Shown one piece after another: positions 19,055-27,947 of a stretch of DNA of 64,000 nucleotides. How positions within the stretch are numbered: the stretch's first letter is position 1; each line of letters begins with the position of its first letter. The notes beneath the pieces were generated by a model. It saw only the letters and a list, made by a program, of their open reading frames with translations, was not told the origin of the DNA and did not search any database. The DNA comes from Catonella sp963539695 (GTDB lineage: Bacteria; Bacillota; Clostridia; Lachnospirales; Lachnospiraceae): the NCBI GenBank assembly GCA_963539695.1, contig CAUTOC010000006.1, positions 1 through 64,000 on the forward strand, in the 5' to 3' direction. Both the position numbers and the translations under genes were made by a program.

Positions 19055-19532
19055 TAATATTAAAAAACTCTTAATGAATCCGCACTTTTATTCATTGTTA
19101 ATACAAAGCTTTCTTTCTGGATATGAAAAACCTTGTGAAATAAAATTGCTGTTTATGGCGCTTCCAATTTTGTTATATGCTGATTCCAGAGAAAAATTAA
19201 TAAATGCAAATAAAAAAAGTCGGATAGATACACTGTTTAAGTCACCTCAGACTATTGATGGAAGTAAGATTTCAGGCAAAACAAGCTTATCCGGTTATGT
19301 AGATAGGTATAATTCCCTTAAACCATATTGTAAAGAAGCAATTATTATTTTATCGTCAGAAGAAAAAATATCCCTTGATGATCATAAAATTGTGATTATC
19401 AAGAAAATTGATTATAAAAAGTTTGAAGCTGCTATCAAGGATTGGCTCAAAGGTGCATTTTACCTTGGAGTCATATTTTCAAAAACCACAAAAAACAATT
19501 TATCTTTCTTTTTAGGAGTTAATATAAAATGA
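19044..19532 (+). CDS. ABC-3C system middle component
   Basis: A small (162-aa) protein between an effector-like gene and a DUF3732 ATPase, overlapping both. This is the exact arrangement of the 'middle component' of three-component ABC (ABC-3C) conflict systems defined by comparative genomics. The sequence begins SISNIKKLLMNPHFYSLLIQ and has LFMALPILLYADSRE and GYVDRYNSLKPY, in line with the family pattern of a helical bundle with a conserved 'NP.f.s.li' start. I prefer ATG at 19044; a GTG at 19032 is also possible. Function within the complex is unknown; probably an adaptor. Confidence 0.72.
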   Translation: MSISNIKKLLMNPHFYSLLIQSFLSGYEKPCEIKLLFMALPILLYADSREKLINANKKSRIDTLFKSPQTIDGSKISGKTSLSGYVDRYNSLKPYCKEAIIILSSEEKISLDDHKIVIIKKIDYKKFEAAIKDWLKGAFYLGVIFSKTTKNNLSFFLGVNIK

Positions 19533-21457
19533 GAAGTTACATAAAAGCAATTATTATATTTAATAAAAATGGTGACAAAAGAATAGTTCCACTTAAACAA
19601 GGAGTGAATATAATAACCGGTGAATCAAAAACAGGTAAAAGTGCTTTAGTTGAAATAATTGATTATTGTCTGTGCAGTGCTCGCTGTACAATACCAAAAG
19701 GTAAAATAACCGAATTTTCATACCTTTATACTATTATAATGGATATAGGCGATAATACTTATGTTATTGCTCGATATAATTGGGAAGATGAAGGCAAAAT
19801 GTATTTTTTAAAAGAGTCAAAAGAATTTCATCCTGAAGATTTAGAATTATACTATTTTAATGATAAGCCTATTTTACCATATAAATCTGTAAAAGATGAA
19901 ATTGAATCTGCGTTGGGTTTATTTGTAAATAATATGGTTACTGATGATGAACACAAAAGTAAAAAAGCATCATTAAGAAATATGGTTTCTTATTTGTTTC
20001 AACACCAAAATTTGATAGCAAGTAAGTTTGCGTTATTTTATAGATTTTCAGATTTTTATAAAAGAAAAGATGTTATAGAACAATTTCCTGTTTTTGCAGG
20101 CATGATTGGTCAAGAGTATTATAGCGATTTGATTAAATTAAATACCTTAAAATCCAGCTTGAAACAAAAAAATAAAAAACAAAAAGCTGAAGAAGAAAGT
20201 ATTGCATATATTCAGAAGAATATGTCATCATTATTAGCAGATTATTTTGCATTATTAGAGCAAGATTTTGATAAAGATATTTCAGTAAAGAAGATATTGA
20301 AAATAGCTTCTAATTTACCGGAATTTGATGATGAACAACTTTTTGGTGAAAGGAAAATAACTGAGCGTTATAACGAGTTAAAAATTGAATTAGAAGAACT
20401 TAGAAATAAAAAGCGTGAAATATCAATAAAAATTAATGATATAAGTAATGTTTCTAATACAGGTGGCTCTTTTACTAAAATGTTGAAAGAGTTAAAACAA
20501 CAAACCGGTATAGCTGAAATTAAAACAGATAAGTATACCTGTCCGCTTTGTGGTCAAGGATGTCATGAAATTGCTGAGAATGATTTAAAACTTATTGAGG
20601 CTACAGAGTGGCTGGATAATGAATTAAAAATTACTGAAAAATATACTGCTGATTTTTCAGAAGATATTAGAAAACTTGAGGATGAAAAGGTAAAATTAGA
20701 TGCCGAAATTAGTGAAATTTGGGAGCAAATAAAAATGATGGAGAAAAAATTTATTTCATCAGAAGAACTGGCTTCAAAGAGGGATAAGGTGAATTATGCT
20801 AAGGCAAAAATTGATTTTTATGTAGAAATGAACAATTCAGGTATATTTGAAAATCTTGATGAAGAAATTGAGAAGCTCAAAAAAGAAATAAAAGAGAAGG
20901 AAGAAAAGATTAAAGAATTTGATGTTGATAAAAAAATGTCAGAAGCAGAAAAATTTTTATCCCAAAATATGAATCGTCTAGCTTTGACACTTGATTTTGA
21001 AGAAGATTATATACCTATTAACTTAAAGTTTAGGCTGCAAGATGGGAGTTTTGATATTTATCAACATAAAAATAACAATGAAAATATTTATTTAGATGAA
21101 ATGGGAAGTGGAGCAAATTGGGTATCTTGCCATATTGCACTGTTTTTGAGCTTTCTTAGGTATTTTACAGGTCAAGATAATTCGCCTATGCCGCTAATAT
21201 TATTTTTTGATCAGCCAAGTCAAGTTTATTTTCCTCAAGGTGTTGATAAAGCTGATAAAATAACACAGGCTGATTTGACAGCCGTAAATAAAATGTATAA
21301 GACAATTTTTGATGAAATAAACTTAATTGAAAAGGATACAGGAATATTACCTCAGATTATTATTGTAGATCATGTAGATGGAACAGGTTTAGATTGTGAA
21401 GAAGAATTTAAGAATTATATTAGATGTAATTGGAGGAATAATAAAGGATTGATTTAG
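19529..21457 (+). CDS. DUF3732 SMC/RecN-like ABC ATPase of an ABC-3C system
   Basis: A 642-aa ATPase of the DUF3732 family. Walker A is GESKTGKSALVEI near residue 32. Two coiled-coil arms (about 205-300 and 365-480) flank a zinc-hook-like CPLCGQGC near 340. The signature region DEMGSGANWVSCH is near 525 and Walker B FFDQPSQVYFP near 560. These features make it an SMC/Rad50-like DNA-structure ATPase, probably sensing DNA or chromosome-end structures and triggering the effector. The start overlaps the middle component by four bases (ATGA). The ATPase seems intact even though the effector gene is broken. Confidence 0.85.
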   Translation: MRSYIKAIIIFNKNGDKRIVPLKQGVNIITGESKTGKSALVEIIDYCLCSARCTIPKGKITEFSYLYTIIMDIGDNTYVIARYNWEDEGKMYFLKESKEFHPEDLELYYFNDKPILPYKSVKDEIESALGLFVNNMVTDDEHKSKKASLRNMVSYLFQHQNLIASKFALFYRFSDFYKRKDVIEQFPVFAGMIGQEYYSDLIKLNTLKSSLKQKNKKQKAEEESIAYIQKNMSSLLADYFALLEQDFDKDISVKKILKIASNLPEFDDEQLFGERKITERYNELKIELEELRNKKREISIKINDISNVSNTGGSFTKMLKELKQQTGIAEIKTDKYTCPLCGQGCHEIAENDLKLIEATEWLDNELKITEKYTADFSEDIRKLEDEKVKLDAEISEIWEQIKMMEKKFISSEELASKRDKVNYAKAKIDFYVEMNNSGIFENLDEEIEKLKKEIKEKEEKIKEFDVDKKMSEAEKFLSQNMNRLALTLDFEEDYIPINLKFRLQDGSFDIYQHKNNNENIYLDEMGSGANWVSCHIALFLSFLRYFTGQDNSPMPLILFFDQPSQVYFPQGVDKADKITQADLTAVNKMYKTIFDEINLIEKDTGILPQIIIVDHVDGTGLDCEEEFKNYIRCNWRNNKGLI

Positions 21458-21588
21458 TATAATTAGTTATGATTTAGGTGATATCATAACATCAGACTTT
21501 GATGTATTTGACTAAAATTAGACAGGTAATGAATGCAATATAATTTGTAAATTGTTGGCACAATAGAAAATGATAGGTACCCACATCT

Positions 21589-22585
21589 ATGAATATTAAA
21601 AACACATTTGGCTACCAATTTGAAAAAGCCGAAAAACAGGGCAATGCCACCATTCTTCACATGATAAACAAAACAGGTTACGGAAGTCTTACCTATAGGA
21701 ATATTTTACAGGGTATAGACCTTACCTATGACCATATCTATATGGAGAGTTTTTGGAAGAAACGGAAAAAGGATGAAGAAAAAATAATACAGATTAATCA
21801 TTGTCTTAAAGGACAGTTTATATTTACTATGGAAAATGGAAGAAAGTACCATATGAATGAGGGAGATATCTGTATATATGATGCAAGTTTTGGAGAAACA
21901 ATAAAATCAAAGATTCCGGGTAAATGCTATCAGGGATTTTCTGTAAGAATAAATCCCAAAGAGATGAGAGAACTTATTAAGACCTGTAAAATGACAGAAG
22001 ATATGGATTTTACTTTACTTACGGAAAAGATAAAAAATGAAGGCGGACCGCTTTTATTAAGAGCCTGTGCCTTGCCGGCAAAGCTTACGGATGAAATTTA
22101 TCTGATTGAAAACTGTAATAAAAACAGTATTTATCTGCTAAAGATTATGGAATTGATGGTAAATTTATGTGATTTTTTCAAAGAAAAAAAAAGTAAGCTT
22201 TAATAAATATTCTTTGGATATGCTTAATACAGTAAGAAAGATTCATGACATGATTTTAACAGACCCCCTTAAAGATGTTAGTGTGAAGGAACTTGTAAAG
22301 GAGTTCTTGCTTCCAAGAACAGGTTTTATTCAATGTTTTAAGGAATTATATGGAATGCCGCCGGCTACATTTATGCGTGTGGTTAAGATGAAATATGCCG
22401 CAAAAGAAATGCTTAACTGCCCTAATATGAGTATAAGAAATATGGCTACACTTATGGGCTATGATAACCAAAGCAAATTTGCAGCGGCATTTAAGGCGCA
22501 ATGGGGAGTGACACCGCTTGTATATAAAAAAATGAATTCTTATGAAGTTGAACAAATGGAGCAAAAAATAGAAAATTTGGAGTAG
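21589..22585 (+). pseudogene. AraC family transcriptional regulator, frameshifted in an A9 run
   Basis: Two overlapping frames, 21589-22203 and 22169-22585, make one ~330-aa AraC-type regulator. The first holds the sensing domain. The second holds the double helix-turn-helix: LKDVSVKELVKEFLLPRTGF, then MSIRNMATLMGYDNQSKFAAAF with F-G-x-P-style ending. They join at nine As (22184-22192): with eight As the frame reads EKKVSFNKYS without interruption. An extra A (mutation, slippage or sequencing error) splits it. It precedes a peptide/nickel-type ABC importer and is its likely activator, as for siderophore/metallophore (PchR-like) regulators. If truly broken, the first frame gives a protein without DNA-binding domain. 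Confidence 0.82.
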
Positions 22586-22630
22586 AAAACAAATGCGACT
22601 CAGTCTATTATTATTTTGGTAGACATATAG

Positions 22631-22662
22631 GGAAATCCTGTTAGTTGGGATTTCTTTTTTTT
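22631..22662 (+). terminator. Terminator after AraC regulator
   Basis: GAAATCC (22632-22638) pairs with GGATTTC (22648-22654) and is followed by eight Ts. It separates the regulator from the transporter operon. Confidence 0.8.
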
Positions 22663-22670
22663 AACAAAAG

Positions 22671-22684
22671 TTAGTCAGGTCTAA
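22671..22684. promoter_or_regulatory. TTAG-N6-CTAA box before the importer operon
   Basis: TTAGTCAGGTCTAA lies 30 bp before the first importer gene; the outer TTAG/CTAA half-sites are inverted. Related decamers TTAGACAGGT at 21518 and TTAGTCAGGT at 29089 occur at the other two non-coding borders of this gene group. It could be the AraC operator or a DtxR-type metal box; not provable here. Confidence 0.35.
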
Positions 22685-22714
22685 TTAAAGAGGTTTATTC
22701 CGGGGCAGTTTTAT

Positions 22715-23662
22715 ATGAAAATAAGAAAAAAATATATCATGTTTGCAAAGAAACTTGGAATGATGTGCATTGTGTTACTTGGTATAAGTATGTTAAGTTT
22801 CCTGCTTCTTACAGCGACCAATAAAGATACAGCGGAAATTGTTGTAAGGAGAACAAGTCTGAATGCTACAACAGAGCAGATTGAAATGAAAAGGATAGAG
22901 CTTGGACTTGATAAACCGCTTCATTTGCGTTATTTGTTTTGGCTTGGGAGTTTTTTGACAGGAGATTTTGGAATATCTCTTACCACATTTAATCCAATTC
23001 TTACAGACCTTAGAGAGCATCTTCCGGTAACAGGAATACTGGTGCTTTTATCACTTGTATGGATAATTGTGATTACCATACCTGTAAGTCTTTTTTGTGC
23101 ATTTAAGAAAAACAGTTTTTTTGACCATGTTATAAGGATATTTGGCATTATTGGGATATGTATGCCGGCATTTGTGTTGGGAATTTTTTTGCTCTTATTA
23201 TTTGCGGTTCACCTGCATTTATTTCCGGTTGCACCTAAAGGGAGTTTTACGGATTATATTATGCCATCATTTGCGTTGGCTTTTCCCACATCCTGTGCAA
23301 TGATACGGGTACTTAGAGCTTCACTCTTGACGGAAATGTCTAAAGATTATTGCACTTTTGCCAAGGCTAGAGGATTGTCGGACTTTAGGATACTATGTAG
23401 ACATGCACTTAAAAATGCACTTCCACCGTTTATTACACTGTTTTTTCAATACATAGGCTATCAGCTTGCAGGTAGTGCGGTTGTGGAAAAACTGTTTTCA
23501 CTTCAGGGTATAGGAGACTATTTATTGTCGGGAATATTTATTGCAGATACTGTGCCAACTGCATATTGCGTGATGATTGTTGCAGCTGTTTTTGTGGTTT
23601 CTAATATTTTGGGAGATGTGATTAATCGGATTTTATGTCCTTGGACGGAGAGAGTATGTTGA
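22715..23662 (+). CDS. ABC transporter permease, DppB/NikB type
   Basis: A 315-aa inner-membrane permease of the peptide/nickel (family 5) ABC importers. It has an N-terminal transmembrane segment, the GLDKPLHLRYLFWLGSFLTG loop before the second segment, the domain region NALPPFITLFFQYIGYQLAG and the EAA-like coupling helix TFAKARGLSDFRILCRHALK. It is the first gene of a five-gene importer cluster and overlaps the next permease by 7 bp. The ribosome site is weak (GGGGCAG). Annotation as NikB or DppB depends on substrate, which the sequence does not prove; the context suggests a metal chelate. Confidence 0.9.
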   Translation: MKIRKKYIMFAKKLGMMCIVLLGISMLSFLLLTATNKDTAEIVVRRTSLNATTEQIEMKRIELGLDKPLHLRYLFWLGSFLTGDFGISLTTFNPILTDLREHLPVTGILVLLSLVWIIVITIPVSLFCAFKKNSFFDHVIRIFGIIGICMPAFVLGIFLLLLFAVHLHLFPVAPKGSFTDYIMPSFALAFPTSCAMIRVLRASLLTEMSKDYCTFAKARGLSDFRILCRHALKNALPPFITLFFQYIGYQLAGSAVVEKLFSLQGIGDYLLSGIFIADTVPTAYCVMIVAAVFVVSNILGDVINRILCPWTERVC

Positions 23663-24471
23663 AAAAAGTATTAAAAAAGCCGCAGGGAATGGTAGGAATG
23701 CTTATTGTGACGGTGTTGATTTTTATTGCGATTTTTGCACCGGTTCTTGCACCCAATGATCCGATGAAAGAAAATTTGCTGAATAAATATATAACGGCAG
23801 ATGGTTCTTTTCCGCTAGGTGCCGACCAATTAGGGCGGTGTGAACTGTCAAGGCTTATTTATGGAGCAAGATATTCGATAGGAATGAGCCTTCCTGCTGT
23901 TTTGATTGTATCTGTTACAGGACTTATAATTGGTCTGTGGAGTACACTTAAAGGTGGTTATATTGAAAAAATTGTAGTGATTTTATGCAATATTTTTCTG
24001 GCTTTTTCGGCACTTATTATCGCAGCGGCAATTGTAGGGGTTTTAGGAAAGAGTATATTTAACAGTATGCTTGCACTGATGCTTGCCTCATTTGCATGGT
24101 ATGTGAGGATGGTGCGTTCATATACAATTATAGAGCTTAATAAGGATTATATAACAGCTTCTCAGATATCAGGATGTACACAGTGGCAGATTATTTTTAA
24201 TCATCTTTTACCCAATATTATTCCACAATTTGCAGTATATGTAAGTACAGGTATTTCTACTGCCATTTTGACACTTTCTGCTTTTTCTTTTTTAGGTCTG
24301 GGACTGTCTGTGGGGACACCGGAATGGGGAATGTTGCTTAATGAAGCAAGGAGCGGAATATATTCCCATGCAGAATTTTTATTATATCCTTCACTTTGTA
24401 TTATTGTAGCTGCTTTGGGCTTTAATCTGCTTGGTGAGGCATTTAGGGATGTATCGGAGGAGGGAAGTTGA
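23656..24471 (+). CDS. ABC transporter permease, DppC/NikC type
   Basis: The partner permease (271 aa). It has the family's N-terminal membrane segment followed by APNDPMKENLLNKY and FPLGADQLGRCELSRLIYGA, a diagnostic motif of DppC/OppC/NikC proteins, and the coupling helix DYITASQISGCTQWQIIFNH. I chose ATG 23656, which has GGAGAGAG just upstream and overlaps the preceding stop (ATGTTGA), over the upstream ATG at 23635. It should form the membrane channel with the DppB-like protein. Confidence 0.9.
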   Translation: MLKKVLKKPQGMVGMLIVTVLIFIAIFAPVLAPNDPMKENLLNKYITADGSFPLGADQLGRCELSRLIYGARYSIGMSLPAVLIVSVTGLIIGLWSTLKGGYIEKIVVILCNIFLAFSALIIAAAIVGVLGKSIFNSMLALMLASFAWYVRMVRSYTIIELNKDYITASQISGCTQWQIIFNHLLPNIIPQFAVYVSTGISTAILTLSAFSFLGLGLSVGTPEWGMLLNEARSGIYSHAEFLLYPSLCIIVAALGFNLLGEAFRDVSEEGS

Positions 24472-24473
24472 AA

Positions 24474-25268
24474 ATGGTGCTTAAAGTATCCGGTTTATCC
24501 GTTTATCTTAAAGAAAAGAAAACTGTTTTGCTAAAACCGCTTGGCTTTGAACTTGAATCAGGGAAAAGCCTGATTTTGTTAGGTGAGTCGGGCAGCGGGA
24601 AAACTATGACCTGTAATGCCATACTGGGACTTCTTTCACCGGCATTTCAGACTGAAGGAAGTATTGTTTTTTACGATACAGGGCAATATGATTTACTAAA
24701 TCTGCCAAAGAGGCAGCTTAGGAGTATATACGGAAGTTATATAACATTTATTCCGCAAAATCCAATGACTGCATTGAATCCTTCATTAAAAGTCGGTATA
24801 CAAATGCTTGAGACACTGTATCTTCATAGAAAAATCGGAAAGAAGGAAGCATTTTCCTTATGTATAAGGGCTTTGTCAAAGGCAGGGCTTGATAATCCGG
24901 AACTTATAATGAAAAGTTATCCGTATACCTTATCGGGCGGCATGTTACAAAGGGTACTGATTGCTATGGTACTTATGATGGAAGCTAAACTTGTGATTAC
25001 GGACGAGCCAACGACAGCTCTTGATGTAATCCATAGAAATGCAGTGTTAGAAGCATTTTCAGAACTTAAAAAAGAAGGTGTATCCATACTTATGGTGACA
25101 CATGATTTTTATGCGGCAAAAAAGCTTGGCGGAGATTTGATTATATTAAAGGAAGGAGAAGTTATCGAACGGGGAAGTGTGGAAGAAATTCTTGAAGCTC
25201 CAAAACATGAATATACCAAGAGGCTAATCCGGGCAGCTTCGTATGATAGAAAGAAAAAAGATGCTTGA
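24474..25268 (+). CDS. ABC transporter ATP-binding protein, DppD/NikD type
   Basis: ATPase subunit with Walker A (LGESGSGKTMTCN), Q-loop FIPQNPMTALNP (the QxPMxxLNP form typical of peptide/nickel importers), signature LSGGMLQRV, Walker B LVITDEPTTALD and H-loop MVTHDF. The start is either TTG 24468 or ATG 24474; the GGAGG at about 24457 favours ATG 24474. It overlaps the following ATPase gene by ~26 bp. The protein lacks the usual C-terminal OppD extension with cysteines, as short NikD forms do. Confidence 0.9.
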   Translation: MVLKVSGLSVYLKEKKTVLLKPLGFELESGKSLILLGESGSGKTMTCNAILGLLSPAFQTEGSIVFYDTGQYDLLNLPKRQLRSIYGSYITFIPQNPMTALNPSLKVGIQMLETLYLHRKIGKKEAFSLCIRALSKAGLDNPELIMKSYPYTLSGGMLQRVLIAMVLMMEAKLVITDEPTTALDVIHRNAVLEAFSELKKEGVSILMVTHDFYAAKKLGGDLIILKEGEVIERGSVEEILEAPKHEYTKRLIRAASYDRKKKDA

Positions 25269-26013
25269 ACTTAGAAATATATATAAAAAATACAGTGGAA
25301 ATGACTTGTTTGCAGTACAGTCGGTTAATTTAAAATTTGAAAAAGGGAAAATTTATTCACTGGTGGGTGAAAGCGGAAGCGGCAAGAGTACGCTCGGAAA
25401 AATAATGGGTGGGATATTGCCTCCAAGTTCGGGAGAAGTTTTATATAACAATAGGAATGTTTACCCTATGGACTATAAAAAAAGAAGAGAATATTTAAGG
25501 CAGGTTCAACTGATTCTGCAGGATGGCAAAAGCGCACTGGATTCAAAGATGAATATTTATAAAAGCATTGCAGAGCCGCTTATAAATTTTAAAAAGCTTT
25601 CAGGGATTAAACTAAAGGAAAGAGTATTACAGCTTCTTCATAAAATGGAACTTTCTGAGGATATACCGGGGAGGTTTCCATATGAACTCTCAGGCGGACA
25701 GCAAAAAAGGGTATGTATAGCCAGAGCACTTTCGGCAACTCCGACTGTTATTATCTTTGATGAGGCGGTGAGCGGACTGGATGTGACTGTTCAGAAAAAT
25801 ATACTTTCACTTTTAACCAATTTGCATAAGGAAAGTGAGGGGATATATATTTTTATCACACATGATATGGGAGCGGCACTATTTGTATCAGATGAGATAA
25901 TTGTCATGAAGGACGGAAAAGTATTGGAACAGGCTGATTGTACAGAAGGAAAGCCGGAATTTAATGACGAATATTCTAAATTACTTCTACAGTCAGCATT
26001 TTCCGGGGAATAA
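25243..26013 (+). CDS. ABC transporter ATP-binding protein, DppF/NikE type
   Basis: Second ATPase of the importer, pairing with the preceding one. Motifs are Walker A VGESGSGKSTLGK, Q-loop QLILQDGKSALDSKM (the family's Q.V.QD...sLdP variant), signature LSGGQQKRVC, Walker B VIIFDEAVSGLD and FITHDM. It is 256 aa from the ATG at 25243; an ATG at 25261 (MLELRN) is an equally good start. The gene overlaps the end of the previous one, so the two are translated together. Confidence 0.9.
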   Translation: MIERKKMLELRNIYKKYSGNDLFAVQSVNLKFEKGKIYSLVGESGSGKSTLGKIMGGILPPSSGEVLYNNRNVYPMDYKKRREYLRQVQLILQDGKSALDSKMNIYKSIAEPLINFKKLSGIKLKERVLQLLHKMELSEDIPGRFPYELSGGQQKRVCIARALSATPTVIIFDEAVSGLDVTVQKNILSLLTNLHKESEGIYIFITHDMGAALFVSDEIIVMKDGKVLEQADCTEGKPEFNDEYSKLLLQSAFSGE

Positions 26014-26138
26014 AGCCGGTTCATCTGAATATATCATACTGATTAAGAGATTTATACATAAATAATGTGGATTTATTTTTTGTGGGAGATATGAGGGATA
26101 AAACCCGATATTTCAATAGATAATTAAGGAGGAAATAT

Positions 26139-27806
26139 ATGTTAAAAAAAGGATTGGCAAGTGTATTGGCTATAGGTTTGGTAGTGGGAAGCTTAGCCGC
26201 ATGTGGAGGGCAGCAGGGAATAAAGTCTTCAACCACACCACAGAAAGCTTCATCTTCTGTCGCTGAGAAAATGTCGTCTGATGTCGCACAGGAGAAGACA
26301 ATAACCGTCGCAGAAAGTTTTGATTTTGCAAAGGGGTTTTATCCTGTGTTTACAGAGTCTACCAGTGAAAATCCGGGAATTACAAACTGGGGACATAACT
26401 TCTATGATAATCTTGTGAAGTATGAAAACGGAGAAATAAAAGGTTCTCTTGCAGAGAGCTGGGAAATCAGTAAAGATGGGAAAAAATATACTTTCAAGCT
26501 AAAAAAAGGTGTTAAATTCTCAGATGGAAGTGATTTCACCGCCAATGCAGTAAAGGTAAGTTTTGAACAGGCAATCAAAAATTTGGGAATGTATAACGGT
26601 TCTTTCGGCAGATTGTCTTCTCTTATTACTTCTATGGAAGCTACTGATGACAACACTTTTGTAATGGAACTTTCACAGTCTTATTATGGAACGCTTAATG
26701 ACCTTACAATGTGTACTCCACTGGCAATCGTAAATCCTAAGGCTTTTGAAAGTGATCCGTTTAAGGCGTGTACAGAGGCAACCATGGGAACAGGTCCATA
26801 TATGTATGAGAGTAATGATGGAGGAAAAGCATATAAATTTGTGAGAAACCCGTATTATTGGGGAGAAAATCCTGAAGCAGACAGTTTTGTGATAAAGATT
26901 ATTGCAGACAATGACTCTAAGATGCTTGCATTAAAGAATGGTGAAGTTGATGCAATTATAGGCTCATCACGCATTTCTCATGATGCATTTCATGAAATGT
27001 CAGAAAGTGGCGAGTTTAAAGGAAAGGTAGATGAAAGAGGAAATTTAACTGATTATATCGGTCTAAATCTTTCTAAAGAGCCGTTTAATGATACTAAAGT
27101 AAGACAGGCCGTTTCACATGCAATAGATAGAAATCTGATTAGTGAAAAGATATATTATGGAATAAATGCACCGGCTTTAGGTCTTTTTGAAAAGACTAAG
27201 CCTTTTTGTAATGTTGATGTTCCTGTTTATGAATATGATTTAGAGAAAGCAAATAAGCTTTTAAATGAAGCCGGTTGGAAAGATGAAGATAAGGACGGAA
27301 TACGAGAAAAGAATGGTAAGAAACTGGAGTTTACCATGTCATATACCAATGCGTTTGGAAACAGGGATGATTTGATGGCTGCCATTTCAGGAGGGCTTCG
27401 TGAAGTAGGAATATCTGTCAAGCAGGAAGCTATGGACATGATGTCATGGATGGGACCTATTATGAAGGGGGATTACAATATTACCCTTTATAAGACTTAT
27501 GGAGGGGCTTTTGATCCTACTACGGTATTTACCAATATTAACCCGGAAGTGGCAACAGATAAGGTTGTAGCTCAGGTTTCGGATTTGTTACCTAAGGGGC
27601 TGATTGCTGAACTTGATGCTACATCTGATATAGGGCGTGTACAGGAAATTTATAAAGAAGTGCTTGAAACTATAGGAAAAGAAGCCGCAGTTGTTCCTAT
27701 AGATACGGTAAGGGAATTTGGTATCTGGAATAAGAATAAAATAGCTGATTATGTATTCCCTGATGACAGTTTACAGATAGAAATCGGAAGTTTTAAGTTT
27801 AAGTAG
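26139..27806 (+). CDS. Extracellular solute-binding lipoprotein, family 5 (NikA-like)
   Basis: A 555-aa substrate-binding protein. The signal peptide ends in a lipobox (GSLAAC, Cys at about residue 21), so it is anchored in the membrane outside the cell, followed by a Ser/Thr-rich linker. The family-5 features are SLAESWEISKDGKKYTFKLK, the GTGPYMYESND motif and the Ala-Ile-Asp-Arg (VSHAIDRNLIS) helix. The segment YGGAFDPTTVFTNI resembles nickel-binding NikA more than peptide-binding OppA. It captures the substrate for the four-gene transporter upstream. AAGGAGG stands seven bases before the start. It lies 125 bp after the last ATPase gene, possibly with its own promoter. Confidence 0.9.
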   Translation: MLKKGLASVLAIGLVVGSLAACGGQQGIKSSTTPQKASSSVAEKMSSDVAQEKTITVAESFDFAKGFYPVFTESTSENPGITNWGHNFYDNLVKYENGEIKGSLAESWEISKDGKKYTFKLKKGVKFSDGSDFTANAVKVSFEQAIKNLGMYNGSFGRLSSLITSMEATDDNTFVMELSQSYYGTLNDLTMCTPLAIVNPKAFESDPFKACTEATMGTGPYMYESNDGGKAYKFVRNPYYWGENPEADSFVIKIIADNDSKMLALKNGEVDAIIGSSRISHDAFHEMSESGEFKGKVDERGNLTDYIGLNLSKEPFNDTKVRQAVSHAIDRNLISEKIYYGINAPALGLFEKTKPFCNVDVPVYEYDLEKANKLLNEAGWKDEDKDGIREKNGKKLEFTMSYTNAFGNRDDLMAAISGGLREVGISVKQEAMDMMSWMGPIMKGDYNITLYKTYGGAFDPTTVFTNINPEVATDKVVAQVSDLLPKGLIAELDATSDIGRVQEIYKEVLETIGKEAAVVPIDTVREFGIWNKNKIADYVFPDDSLQIEIGSFKFK

Positions 27807-27947
27807 TATGCTGTGAAATATCAGGGAGAATATATAAAAAAGAAAATTGTTTTAACTTGCCAACTGTGGTATAACTGAATTGGATATGAAGATAAGTATA
27901 TTTGATTAAAGAATAAAAGTTAAAAAATATATGAAAGGTGATTTATT

